The notes below the pieces were generated by a model. The model searched no databases and was not told the origin of the DNA. It saw nothing but the letters and a program-made list of their open reading frames with translations. The translations under genes and the position numbers were made by a program. This document shows, in pieces, positions 1 to 8,595 of a DNA stretch of 44,480 nt (the stretch's first letter is position 1; every line of letters starts with the position of its first letter). This DNA comes from CAZHHH01 sp964532085 (GTDB lineage: Bacteria; Bacteroidota; Bacteroidia; Bacteroidales; Marinilabiliaceae). Where the stretch lies: the NCBI GenBank assembly GCA_964532085.1, contig CAZHHH010000008.1, forward strand, positions 1-44,480, given 5' to 3'.

Positions 1-420
1 AAATTAAACCTCTTTATCTAATACATATAAAAGTGTTTTTATGATAATAATGTTTACTATCATTCAAAATTATTCTAAATATACAAAATAAATAGTATAA
101 ATATGTGCTTGTTTTTCTGGGCGGTTCAAATTTAATTTTATGTTTTGAAAAACACCCCCTCGCCATAGACGAGGCACAGCGAATGGGGTGAAATATGGAT
201 AACCCCGTAATTTATTGCGGGGGTAGATAACTCATTGCAAACCAACCCCAAAGTGGGTTGAATGTGATAGATCAACTATATATCAAGATATTCATCTGTT
301 TCTGGACGTCCCAATGTGAAAATCAAGAAGTAATTCTAAATATACAAAATATTTGTTGACCTATCTGATTTGACATTCCGTAGGGGTATTCCTACTTGGG
401 CGACCGCAATACCCCACCCC
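1..420. other. Gene-free, palindrome-rich spacer at window edge
   Basis: No open reading frame that looks like a gene was seen here. The stretch is AT-rich at its ends and GC-rich in the middle (about 155-270), where short inverted repeats cluster: CCTCG/CGAGG around 160-176, CCCCG/CGGGG around 204-223, and AACCC/GGGTT around 245-260. A further 8-bp inverted repeat (GGGGTATT at 383-390, AATACCCC at 408-415) sits immediately downstream of the minus-strand gene ending at 421; it could fold in that transcript but no T-run follows it, so it is not a standard intrinsic terminator. The composition differs from the surrounding genes and resembles intergenic repeat DNA. Confidence 0.5.
72..351. repeat. 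19-bp direct repeat bracketing the palindromic spacer
   Basis: The sequence ATTCTAAATATACAAAATA occurs identically at 72-90 and 333-351. The two copies bracket the GC-rich palindromic block. This is the geometry of an inserted small element with duplicated flanks, or of two copies of a dispersed AT-rich intergenic repeat. No transposase or terminal inverted repeat pair was found, so the mobile-element reading is inference only. Confidence 0.45.
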
Positions 421-2331
421 CTACTTAAAATAATACCTCTTAAAAGCCTCCATCGCCTCATATTCAGTGAGACCTAGATAGTCATACATATTTGCAGTTT
501 CCCTATTCCAATCCTCCGCCCTTTGCCAAAACTCACGCTTGTCATTTCCAGAGAAAATAGGCTCATCTTTCTGAGATTGATGTTTAAAAATAGCCTTTCT
601 CTTTCTCAAAAGCTCATCAGGACTGATAGGTACTGCCATATCAATATCTTCAATATCCCACTCTTGCCAAGTTCCACGATATAACCAAACCCAACATTCA
701 TCAGTCCAAGACTCATCCTTAACAATATTTAGAGCTCTAGTTATAGCTTTTAAGCAAAGTTCGTGAGTACCGTGAGGGTCTTGTAAATCACCAGCTGCGT
801 ATATTTGATGTGGTTTTATTTCTTGTAAAATGTTAACTATAATATCAACATCTTTATCAGAAATAGGCTTCTTTTCAATTTTACCTGTTTTATAAAATGG
901 CAAATCTAAAAAGTGAATATTCTCCTCTTTTATACCACTGTATCTACTTGCTGCAGTGGCTTCTACCTTTCTAATTAAACTCTTTATTTTTAATATATCA
1001 GGATGATCATTTCCACTATTATCAGGGTCTGACAGGAAATCAATCATATCTTCATAGGTGCTATTTATACTCTCTTGAGCTATATTAAAGTTGTTCGAAA
1101 ATCTATTTATAAATTCAATATATCTTAAAGCCTCATCATCTGAAACACCAATACTTCCAGAGGTTTGATATGCAACGTGAACTTCGTGCCCTTGATCAGC
1201 TAATCGAATTAATGTACCACCCATTGAGATAACATCATCATCTGGATGAGGACTAAATACCACTATTTTTTTAGGAAATGGATTTGCACGCTCAGGGCGT
1301 GTTTTGTCATTGTCTCCAGGTCGTCCACCAGGCCAACCTGTTATTGTATGATGTAAGTGGTTATGAACCTCAATATTCAAATTGTACGAATTGCCAAATT
1401 TCTGCAATAAAGAGATTAAACCATTGCTTTTATAATCGTTATCAGTTAATTTTAAAATTGATTTGTCAACTTGCTTTGATAGCCAAATTAAAGCACGTTT
1501 TATCATATTATCATCCCATTCACACTCATTTATTAACCAAGGAGTTTCAAATCTACTTAGTCGTGATGCAGCAGGAGTATCTAATATAAATATTGTGTTT
1601 TTATGCTTTTGTAAATAACTTGCAGATACGCTACTAGTAATAGGTCCCTCTACTGAATCCCTTATAGCCTCAGCTTTTCCCTCGCCCCAAGCCAATAGAA
1701 AAATCTTTTTAGCTTGCATTATTGATTTAATCCCCATAGTTAATGCCTTGCGTGGAACAAAATCAGTTCCGCCAAAAGCGAGCGCAGCATCTTCAATTGT
1801 AATAGGATTCAAATCAATCAGTCTCGTGCCCTCAATTATTTGAGAACCAGGCTCATTAAATCCAATATGTCCATTTCTACCAATGCCTAATATCTGAATG
1901 TCAATGCCTCCAAGCGATAATATCTTATTATCATAATTGATGCAGAAATTGTCAACATCTTGAACAGGTAAAGTTCCGTCGGGTATGTGAATGTTTTCAG
2001 GAAGAATGTCAATATGAGAAAATAAATTCTCATTCATAAATGAAAAATAGCTATTGCGATCTTCACGCGATATTGGATAATACTCATCTAAATTAAATGT
2101 TATCACATTTTTAAAGCTCAATCTGTCCTCCTTATGCATACGAATTAGCTCTTTATAAACTAATAACGGCGTGCTACCTGTAGCCAAACCAATAACAGTG
2201 TGTCTCCCTAGTTTATTACGCTCTTTAATCAATGAAGCAAGTTGTTGTGCAACGTGCTTAGAGGCTTTATCTCTATTGCTAAATACGTCCGTAGTAATTT
2301 TTTCTAAACGCTCTTCAATTGCTCTACTCAT
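421..2331 (-). CDS. Glucosamine-6-phosphate deaminase-like / PIG-L deacetylase-like fusion protein
   Basis: This 636-residue protein fuses two sugar-processing domains. Residues about 1-265 match the NagB/glucosamine-6-phosphate isomerase fold: ATGSTP at 50-55, FNLDEY with the conserved catalytic Asp at 82, and GRNGHIGFNEP at 151-161. Residues about 354-636 match the PIG-L/LmbE family: HPDDD at 362-366, and a later DPHGTHE segment with the second zinc-binding histidines. Such fusions of about 640-660 residues are known in Bacteroidetes and are usually annotated as glucosamine-6-phosphate deaminase. One point is odd: E. coli NagB has a D-x-H active-site pair (Asp141, His143) and here the Asp position is Asn153, so plain deaminase activity should not be assumed. 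The gene is divergent from a sialate O-acetylesterase, which supports a role in amino-sugar breakdown. Substrate is unknown. Confidence 0.85.
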   Translation of the reverse strand: MSRAIEERLEKITTDVFSNRDKASKHVAQQLASLIKERNKLGRHTVIGLATGSTPLLVYKELIRMHKEDRLSFKNVITFNLDEYYPISREDRNSYFSFMNENLFSHIDILPENIHIPDGTLPVQDVDNFCINYDNKILSLGGIDIQILGIGRNGHIGFNEPGSQIIEGTRLIDLNPITIEDAALAFGGTDFVPRKALTMGIKSIMQAKKIFLLAWGEGKAEAIRDSVEGPITSSVSASYLQKHKNTIFILDTPAASRLSRFETPWLINECEWDDNMIKRALIWLSKQVDKSILKLTDNDYKSNGLISLLQKFGNSYNLNIEVHNHLHHTITGWPGGRPGDNDKTRPERANPFPKKIVVFSPHPDDDVISMGGTLIRLADQGHEVHVAYQTSGSIGVSDDEALRYIEFINRFSNNFNIAQESINSTYEDMIDFLSDPDNSGNDHPDILKIKSLIRKVEATAASRYSGIKEENIHFLDLPFYKTGKIEKKPISDKDVDIIVNILQEIKPHQIYAAGDLQDPHGTHELCLKAITRALNIVKDESWTDECWVWLYRGTWQEWDIEDIDMAVPISPDELLRKRKAIFKHQSQKDEPIFSGNDKREFWQRAEDWNRETANMYDYLGLTEYEAMEAFKRYYFK

Positions 2332-2394
2332 ACCAAATTCTGGTCAATTATTGATGAAAACTTATCATTTTGTATTTAAAATCATCGAAAATTA

Positions 2395-2402
2395 CAAATT
2401 TA
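2395..2402 (-). promoter_or_regulatory. Candidate -7 box for the NagB/PIG-L fusion gene
   Basis: Read on the minus strand this is TAAATTTG, a match to the Bacteroidetes primary-sigma -7 consensus TAnnTTTG. A TTTG (plus-strand CAAA at 2426-2429) lies 23 bp upstream, slightly farther than the usual 19-21 bp. It would give a leader of roughly 55 nt. This is pattern matching only. Confidence 0.4.
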
Positions 2403-2453
2403 TGATTAAAATTATACTGTTTATACAAAAATTATATAAAAACTAAACAAATT

Positions 2454-2461
2454 TACTTTTG
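2454..2461 (+). promoter_or_regulatory. Candidate -7 box for the sialate O-acetylesterase gene
   Basis: TACTTTTG matches TAnnTTTG. No good TTTG -33 box was seen. The box overlaps a TTG at 2459 that could be read as an in-frame start; if the box is real, translation must begin downstream, which favours the ATG at 2489. Confidence 0.35.
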
Positions 2462-2488
2462 AAAATTATTAAATTAATAAACTTTATT

Positions 2489-4543
2489 ATGAATAAAATT
2501 AATAAAATCTTAGCTATTGTAGCCATATCTTTAGCATTTATGTTGGCAGGTTGCACAGAGCCTAGTGGAAGCCTCGAGTTACCAACTATCTTTTCTGACA
2601 ATATGGTTTTACAACAAAATGAGAATGTAAATATTTGGGGAAAATCAGCAGCTAAGTCAACTGTTAAAATTGAAACAAGTTGGGGACAAGTGGTAGAAAC
2701 GCAAGCAGATAATAGTGGAGAGTGGAAAACTACTATTCCTACAGTCGGTGCTGGTGGTCCTTATAATATAAATATTAAGTCAGGAAATCAGGAGATTAGT
2801 ATTGATAATGTAATGTTAGGTGAAGTGTGGTTAGCGTCTGGACAATCTAATATGGAGATGTCTCTGGATGGTTGGCCACCAACTGATTTAGTAGAAAATT
2901 CTGAAAGACATATTGCAGAGTCTGAGAACAGTAATATAAGAATGTTCACTGTTGTTAAAGCAACTAGTATCACACCAAAAGATGATGCAACTGGAGAGTG
3001 GCAAATGGCATCGCCAGAAACAACAGGTGGGTTTAGTGCTACGGCATATTTCTTTGCAAAAAAAATATATGAAGAGTTAAATATTCCTGTAGGTATAATT
3101 CATACAAGCTGGGGAGGAACACCTATTGAAGCGTGGATAAGTGGAGAGAAGCTAGAGACTGACCAAGATTATAGTGAAATTGCAGAAAAACTGAAAGAAC
3201 AAAGAAAGCAGCAAGCAGTATATGATAAATGGCTAGACTCTTTGGATAGTAAAGAAGTTTATACCAATCATCTTAATCCTCATCCTTTTAAAGGGTTAGA
3301 CGTATTTGACTCTTATTTTACAAATCAAGATTTAGATTTTTCTAATTGGGAAAGCATTGATTTGCCAAATATGATTGAAGATTCAGCTATTGGTGAGTTT
3401 GATGGCGTTGTTTGGTTTAAGAAAGAGGTAGTAATACCAAGCAGTTGGGATGGAAAAGATCTAGTTCTCTCTTTAGGCGAGATAGATGATATGGACGTTG
3501 TTTATCTTAATGGTGAAATTGTTGGAGCAACCGAAGAAGAGGGTTTTTGGCAGACAAAAAGATTTTATAATATACCTGCGGATAAATTTGTTTCAGGAAA
3601 AGCAATTTTTACTATAAAATTAATTGATACGCAAGGCGGTGGTGGTTTTTCAGGACAATCAAAAGAGTTGGCGCTATATCTTGAGGAAGATAATAGTGAG
3701 AAATTATCATTAGCTGGAGAGTGGAAATATCAAGTTGCAGCAGAACTTGCAGGTCGCACACTATATCTATTTAATCCAGAAAATAATGACTATAATAATA
3801 GACCTGAACTTGAGATTTCTCTAAGTTCTCATACACCAACAGTATTATATAATGCAATGATTGCGCCCGTTGTTCCATATAACCTAAAAGGATTTATCTG
3901 GTATCAAGGAGAAACAAATGTTGGAAGAGCAAATCAATATATGAGATTAAAAAAGCTATTGATTGATGATTGGAGAGAAAAGTTTAATAATGATGATGCT
4001 TCTTTTTATTATGTTCAGTTAGCACCTTGGCACTATAATGATATTAATGGTTCGTCTTCAGCTAATTTACGCGATGCTCAAAGAAGATCTATCTCTGAAA
4101 ATAAAAACAGTGGTATGGCTGTAACTCTAGATATTGGTAATAATGACAACATCCATCCAGGTAAGAAACAAGAGGTAGGCGAAAGATTAGCTCTTTGGGC
4201 TTTAAAAGATAAATATGAAAAAGATATCGTCTATTCTGGACCTCTTTATAAAGAAAAAAATATTTCTAAGAACAAAATAACGATTACCTTTGTTTGTTCA
4301 AATAACGGACTGGTTATAAATAAAGATGTACCTAATCAATTTGAAATAGCAGGAGTAGATAATGTATATTATCCAGCTAATGTAGAAGTGATTGGGGAAG
4401 ATTTAATTAGAGTTTATTCTGCAAAGGTAGATGAACCAAAAAATGTTAGATATGCATATAAAAATGGAGCAGTAGCATCACTTTTTAATGAAGAGGGATT
4501 ACCTGCACCATCTTTTACAACAGAAGAAGAAATTGATAATTAA
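2489..4543 (+). CDS. Sialate O-acetylesterase, lipoprotein
   Basis: The 684-residue product belongs to the SGNH-fold sialate O-acetylesterase family, which removes O-acetyl groups from sialic acids or other acetylated glycans. Visible motifs are GQSNM with the nucleophile Ser120, GGTPIEAW, WYQGETN at 471-477, and DNIHPG with the likely catalytic Asp553/His556. Residues about 270-415 form an inserted segment resembling a carbohydrate-binding beta-sandwich. The N-terminus is a lipoprotein signal ending LAGC with Cys22, so the enzyme is probably anchored in the envelope. The ATG at 2489 was chosen over the in-frame TTG at 2459 because it gives a clean signal peptide and the TTG overlaps a -7 box. 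It is divergent from the NagB/PIG-L gene. The true substrate cannot be read from sequence. Confidence 0.85.
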   Translation: MNKINKILAIVAISLAFMLAGCTEPSGSLELPTIFSDNMVLQQNENVNIWGKSAAKSTVKIETSWGQVVETQADNSGEWKTTIPTVGAGGPYNINIKSGNQEISIDNVMLGEVWLASGQSNMEMSLDGWPPTDLVENSERHIAESENSNIRMFTVVKATSITPKDDATGEWQMASPETTGGFSATAYFFAKKIYEELNIPVGIIHTSWGGTPIEAWISGEKLETDQDYSEIAEKLKEQRKQQAVYDKWLDSLDSKEVYTNHLNPHPFKGLDVFDSYFTNQDLDFSNWESIDLPNMIEDSAIGEFDGVVWFKKEVVIPSSWDGKDLVLSLGEIDDMDVVYLNGEIVGATEEEGFWQTKRFYNIPADKFVSGKAIFTIKLIDTQGGGGFSGQSKELALYLEEDNSEKLSLAGEWKYQVAAELAGRTLYLFNPENNDYNNRPELEISLSSHTPTVLYNAMIAPVVPYNLKGFIWYQGETNVGRANQYMRLKKLLIDDWREKFNNDDASFYYVQLAPWHYNDINGSSSANLRDAQRRSISENKNSGMAVTLDIGNNDNIHPGKKQEVGERLALWALKDKYEKDIVYSGPLYKEKNISKNKITITFVCSNNGLVINKDVPNQFEIAGVDNVYYPANVEVIGEDLIRVYSAKVDEPKNVRYAYKNGAVASLFNEEGLPAPSFTTEEEIDN

Positions 4544-4618
4544 AACGGCTATTTTTCTATTAATTATAAGCATTTTGTTAAAAAAAGTGACAAAAAAGTG
4601 TTTTTTCTTTCAAAAAAG

Positions 4619-4648
4619 TTTGTAATTATAACATTTTTAATAAATTTG
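4619..4648 (+). promoter_or_regulatory. Promoter of the ilv-leu operon
   Basis: TTTG at 4619-4622 and TAAATTTG at 4641-4648 match the Bacteroidetes -33 (TTTG) and -7 (TAnnTTTG) elements with an 18-bp spacer. Transcription would begin near 4655, about 27 nt before the leader peptide start. It is the best-matched promoter in the window. Confidence 0.65.
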
Positions 4649-4681
4649 CATTCTAGTATAACTAAATAAAATAAAAACAAT

Positions 4682-4741
4682 ATGAAACTTTTAGTATCTC
4701 TCATTCTTAACGTCGTTATTATTCTCGTGGTAAAACAATAG
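4682..4741 (+). CDS. Leu/Val/Ile-rich leader peptide of the ilv-leu operon
   Basis: A 19-codon ORF encodes MKLLVSLILNVVIILVVKQ and stops at TAG (4739-4741). Five codons are Leu, five Val and three Ile, so 13 of 19 specify the end products of the downstream operon. It lies between a well-matched promoter (4619-4648) and a strong hairpin terminator (4786-4820), with ilvD starting 142 nt after its stop. This is the arrangement of ilvL and leuL leader peptides in enteric bacteria, where translation senses charged tRNA. It is too short for ordinary gene finders. The function is inferred from composition and position; the peptide itself is probably not needed. Confidence 0.8.
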   Translation: MKLLVSLILNVVIILVVKQ

Positions 4742-4811
4742 AGAAGTGAGATTGGTATGTAAAAGTTTTTCGTAAAGATATAATTAAGCCCCTCTCACTA
4801 ATTTAGTGAGA
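4699..4811 (+). promoter_or_regulatory. Four-segment transcription attenuator of the ilv-leu operon
   Basis: Four short segments can pair in alternatives. Segment 1 is TCTCATT at 4699-4705 inside the leader ORF, segment 2 is AGTGAGA at 4745-4751, segment 3 is TCTCACT at 4793-4799, and segment 4 is AGTGAGA at 4805-4811. Segments 2 and 3 pair perfectly over 7 bp and this would disrupt the 3:4 terminator. Segments 1 and 2 pair with one G-U and would leave the terminator free. The known logic of leader-peptide attenuation then applies: a ribosome stalled at Val/Ile/Leu codons masks segment 1, 2:3 forms, and transcription continues into ilvD. The pairing is visible directly; the regulation is inferred. 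Confidence 0.7.
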
Positions 4812-4820
4812 GGGGCTTTT
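4786..4820 (+). terminator. Intrinsic terminator of the ilv-leu attenuator
   Basis: A perfect 15-bp stem joins 4786-4800 to 4804-4818 with a 3-nt loop, and TTTT ends at 4820. It lies between the leader peptide and ilvD, so it would end transcription of the operon when charged branched-chain tRNAs are abundant. The T-run is short, which may allow some basal read-through. Confidence 0.8.
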
Positions 4821-4883
4821 GCTTGAAGTGGCTATAAATAAACAGATTAAACTATATTAAAACAGAAAAATATTATAACAAAA

Positions 4884-6740
4884 ATGGGACAGACAGATAA
4901 AAATATGAGAATACCTCTAAGAAGTGATACTTCTACAAAAGGCCGACGTATGGCTGGAGCTAGGAGTTTATGGAGAGCAAATGGAATGTTAGACGAGCAA
5001 ATGGGACGTCCATTAATTGCTGTGGTAAATTCATTCACTCAGTTTGTTCCAGGTCACGCTCACTTACATCAAATTGGGCAAGACATTAAAAAAATGATTG
5101 AGCAACAAGGCTGTTTTGCTGCAGAATTTAATACAATCGCTGTTGATGATGGTATCGCAATGGGTCACGACGGAATGTTATACTCGCTTCCATCAAGAGA
5201 TTTAATAGCAGACAGTGTTGAATATATGGTTAATGCACACCGCGCTGATGCTATGATTTGTATTAGCAACTGTGATAAAATAACCCCAGGTATGCTAATG
5301 GCATCTATGAGGTTAAATATACCAACAGTTTTTGTGTCGGGTGGTCCAATGGAAGCAGGTAAGCTAGATGACAAAGCTCTCGATTTAGTAGATGCTATGG
5401 TTATGGCAGCTGATGACTCTCTTTCTGATGAAGAAGTATTAGCTGTTGAGCAAAATGCTTGTCCTACTTGCGGATCTTGTTCAGGTATGTTCACTGCAAA
5501 TTCGATGAACTGTTTAAATGAAGCTATTGGATTAGCTCTGCCAGGAAATGGAACAGTTGTAGCAACACACGCTAATAGAAGAACGTTGTTTGAAGATGCT
5601 GCAAATTTAGTAGTGAAAAATGCATATAAATATTACCAAGATGGTGATGTTTCTGTTTTACCAAGAAATATCGCAACAAGAGAAGCATTCCTAAATGCTA
5701 TGACGTTGGATATCGCAATGGGTGGCTCTTCAAATACTGTGCTTCACCTTTTAGCGATTGCACAAGAGGCTGAAGTAGATTTTACAATGGCGGATATTGA
5801 CAACCTTTCAAGGAAGGTTCCTGTTGTATGTATGGTAGCACCAAATGGTGACTATCACGTTGAAGATGTTAATCGTGCAGGTGGAATATTAGGAATATTA
5901 GCTGAATTAAATAGAGGAGGATTAATAAATACAAATGTTTCACGTATTGATTATCCAACTTTAAAAGAGGCGCTTAAAGATTATGATATAGCTAGTGACA
6001 GCCATATTGCTAAAGCTAAAGAGATATATCAAAGTGCGCCAGGCGGATTTTTCAATTTAAAATTAGCTTCACAAAAAGCAATATATAGTACATTAGATAC
6101 AGATAGAAAAAAAGGATGTATTCGCTCAGTTGCAAATGCATACTATAATGATGGTGGTTTGGCAGTATTGTTTGGTAATATAGCTGTTGATGGCTGTATA
6201 GTTAAAACAGCAGGTGTTGACCCATCAATTTTGAAATTTGAAGGGACAGCTAAAGTTTACGAATCTCAAGATGCTGCGTGTGATGCCATTCTATCTGGAG
6301 AAGTAGAAGCTGGAAATATAGTTTTTATTATATATGAGGGACCAAAAGGAGGGCCAGGCATGCAAGAGATGTTATACCCAACTTCCTATCTGAAATCACG
6401 TCATTTAGGTGAAAAATGTGCACTAGTCACCGATGGACGTTTTTCAGGAGGTACTTCTGGATTATCAATCGGACACGTTTCTCCAGAAGCTGCGGCAGGT
6501 GGTGCAATTGGATTGGTAAAAGATGGTGATAAAGTAATTATCGATATCCCAAACCGAGGAATAAATATTCAAGTGTCTGATGAGGAGCTAAACGTAAGAC
6601 GTAAAGTCGAAGAGACGAGAGGCCTAGATGCATTTACACCAAGTGAATCACGTGATAGAGAGGTGTCAAAAGCATTAAAAGCCTATGCAAGTATGGTATC
6701 TTCTGCTGACAAAGGTGCAGTTAGAATTTTACCAGAATAA
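4884..6740 (+). CDS. ilvD: Dihydroxy-acid dehydratase
   Basis: IlvD dehydrates 2,3-dihydroxy-3-methylbutanoate and -pentanoate to the 2-oxo acids, the last step shared by valine, isoleucine and (through oxoisovalerate) leucine synthesis. The 618-residue length fits the E. coli type (616). Cluster and active-site signatures are SNCDKITPGM with Cys130 and CPTCGSCSGM with Cys193, 196 and 199. The N-terminal block reads NSFTQFVPGH as in the E. coli enzyme, without the extra Cys of the [2Fe-2S] subgroup, so an oxygen-sensitive [4Fe-4S] cluster is likely. It is the first structural gene after the attenuator. The start at 4884 is taken as the first ATG; the ATG seven codons later is a possible alternative. 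Confidence 0.97.
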   Translation: MGQTDKNMRIPLRSDTSTKGRRMAGARSLWRANGMLDEQMGRPLIAVVNSFTQFVPGHAHLHQIGQDIKKMIEQQGCFAAEFNTIAVDDGIAMGHDGMLYSLPSRDLIADSVEYMVNAHRADAMICISNCDKITPGMLMASMRLNIPTVFVSGGPMEAGKLDDKALDLVDAMVMAADDSLSDEEVLAVEQNACPTCGSCSGMFTANSMNCLNEAIGLALPGNGTVVATHANRRTLFEDAANLVVKNAYKYYQDGDVSVLPRNIATREAFLNAMTLDIAMGGSSNTVLHLLAIAQEAEVDFTMADIDNLSRKVPVVCMVAPNGDYHVEDVNRAGGILGILAELNRGGLINTNVSRIDYPTLKEALKDYDIASDSHIAKAKEIYQSAPGGFFNLKLASQKAIYSTLDTDRKKGCIRSVANAYYNDGGLAVLFGNIAVDGCIVKTAGVDPSILKFEGTAKVYESQDAACDAILSGEVEAGNIVFIIYEGPKGGPGMQEMLYPTSYLKSRHLGEKCALVTDGRFSGGTSGLSIGHVSPEAAAGGAIGLVKDGDKVIIDIPNRGINIQVSDEELNVRRKVEETRGLDAFTPSESRDREVSKALKAYASMVSSADKGAVRILPE

Positions 6741-6779
6741 TTAAAGAAAAGTGTAATCCTAAAATAAAGCAATTGTGCA

Positions 6780-8513
6780 ATGGAAACACAAATTCAAGAA
6801 AAAATGAAAGAAACGACAAGTAAAACAATCCGTACTACAGGCTCAGATGCGATAGTACAATCTTTATTAAAAGAAGGAGTAGATACTATTTTTGGGTATC
6901 CCGGAGGAGCCATTATGCCGGTTTACGATGCCCTATATAACTACAAAGATGACGTTAATCACATATTGGTCCGTCACGAGCAAGGTGCTGTTCACGCTGC
7001 ACAAGGTTACTCGCAAGTAACTGGTAGAGTCGGTGTAGTAATAGTAACTTCTGGACCAGCAGCTACTAATGCTGTCACAGGAATTGCTGACGCTATGATG
7101 GATTCAAATCCAATGGTGGTAATAAGCGGACAAGTAGCTTCTTCATTATTAGGAACTGATGCTTTCCAAGAAACAGATGTTTTAGGTGTTACACAACCAA
7201 TAACTAAGTGGAATTATCAAGTTAGAACTGCAGAAGAAATTCCTTATGCAATTGCTAGAGCATTCTATATTGCTAAATCAGGAAGACCAGGACCAGTACT
7301 TATTGATATAACAAAAGATGCACAATTTGCAGAGTTTGATTATAAATATGAGCCAATTAATTTCATAAGAAGTTATAAGCCAACTCCAGATATTGATAAT
7401 AATCAGATAGATGAGGCTGCAAAACTAATTAACTTAGCAAAAAAACCACTTATTCTTTTTGGACAAGGAGTTATAATTGGTGGTGCAGAAAATGAGTTTA
7501 AAGAGTTTGTTGAAAAATCAGGAATACCTGCAGCTTGGACATTATTAGGACTTTCAGCACTTCCAAATGAGCATCCACTAAATGTTGGAATGCTTGGAAT
7601 GCACGGAAACTATGGGCCAAATATAAAAACAAATGAAGCTGACTTAATTATTGCAATTGGAATGCGCTTTGACGATAGAGTTACAGGCGATTTAACAAAA
7701 TATGCAATTAATGCAAAAGTGGTTCATTTAGAAATTGACCCAGCTGAAATTAGTAAAATTGTTCACGCAGACGCACCAGTATTAGGTGATATGAAGAGTA
7801 CATTGCCACTTTTAACTTCTAAAGTTAATAAAACTGATAGAGCTGAGTGGTTAGCTGAATTTAGAGCTTGTGATAAAATAGAATATGAACGAATTATCGA
7901 AAAACAATTCTATCCTGATAAACCAGGAATCACAATGCCTGAAGTGGTGAATAGAATATCAAAAGCTTATAACGATGATGCAGTTGTTGTAACTGACGTT
8001 GGTCAGCATCAGATGATGGCGAGCAGATATTTTAGATTTAAAAACACAAGAAGTTTAGTTACTTCAGGGGGATTAGGAACAATGGGCTTCGGACTTCCTG
8101 CAGCAATAGGTGCTGCAGTTGGAGCGCCAGACAGACCAGTTTGTCTATTCGTTGGTGACGGTGGATTGCAAATGACAATACAGGAGCTAGGAACAATATT
8201 CCAATCAGAAGTACCAGTGAAAATTATTCTGTTAAACAATAACTATCTTGGAATGGTTAGACAATGGCAAGAGCTCTTTTTTGATAAAAGATATGCTCAT
8301 ACAGAATTAATTAATCCAAACTTCCAGTTAATATCTAAAGGATATGGAATAGCTTCATCGCAAGTTAATAGCAGAGATGAATTAGATAAAGCGATTGAAG
8401 AGATGGTAAACCATAAGGGAGCTTATTTGTTAGAAGTAATGGTGGAAAAAGAAGGAAATGTTTTCCCAATGGTTCCAGCAGGAGCGTCAGTATCTGATAT
8501 TAGACTTGAATAA
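6780..8513 (+). CDS. ilvB: Acetolactate (acetohydroxyacid) synthase large subunit
   Basis: The catalytic subunit condenses two pyruvates to acetolactate, or pyruvate with 2-oxobutyrate to acetohydroxybutyrate, using thiamine diphosphate and FAD. The 577 residues show the three-domain order of the family: an N-terminal ThDP domain with GYPGGAIMP and the catalytic Glu67 in RHEQGA, a central FAD/Rossmann-like domain, and a C-terminal ThDP domain with GDGGLQM...NNNYLGMVRQW. It begins 39 nt after ilvD and is followed 82 nt later by the regulatory subunit gene ilvN, so both subunits come from one transcript. The N-terminus has about 15 extra residues compared with compact family members. Confidence 0.97.
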   Translation: METQIQEKMKETTSKTIRTTGSDAIVQSLLKEGVDTIFGYPGGAIMPVYDALYNYKDDVNHILVRHEQGAVHAAQGYSQVTGRVGVVIVTSGPAATNAVTGIADAMMDSNPMVVISGQVASSLLGTDAFQETDVLGVTQPITKWNYQVRTAEEIPYAIARAFYIAKSGRPGPVLIDITKDAQFAEFDYKYEPINFIRSYKPTPDIDNNQIDEAAKLINLAKKPLILFGQGVIIGGAENEFKEFVEKSGIPAAWTLLGLSALPNEHPLNVGMLGMHGNYGPNIKTNEADLIIAIGMRFDDRVTGDLTKYAINAKVVHLEIDPAEISKIVHADAPVLGDMKSTLPLLTSKVNKTDRAEWLAEFRACDKIEYERIIEKQFYPDKPGITMPEVVNRISKAYNDDAVVVTDVGQHQMMASRYFRFKNTRSLVTSGGLGTMGFGLPAAIGAAVGAPDRPVCLFVGDGGLQMTIQELGTIFQSEVPVKIILLNNNYLGMVRQWQELFFDKRYAHTELINPNFQLISKGYGIASSQVNSRDELDKAIEEMVNHKGAYLLEVMVEKEGNVFPMVPAGASVSDIRLE

Positions 8514-8595
8514 GGTCTAGAATATCAATGATATAGTTTTAAAAAATTTAATAAATTTGTAAAAGCAAGGTTTATTAAAAATAAAATTTAAGCAG

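Noticed and set aside
383..415. Intrinsic terminator for the minus-strand NagB/PIG-L gene
   Set aside because: An 8-bp stem exists but no T-run follows in the minus-strand direction.
1278..1589. 103-codon plus-strand ORF opposite the NagB/PIG-L gene
   Set aside because: Lies entirely antisense to a well-supported gene, has no domain-like sequence and no promoter.
2459..2488. TTG start 30 nt upstream of the sialate O-acetylesterase ATG
   Set aside because: It overlaps a -7-like box and adds ten residues before a proper lipoprotein signal peptide.
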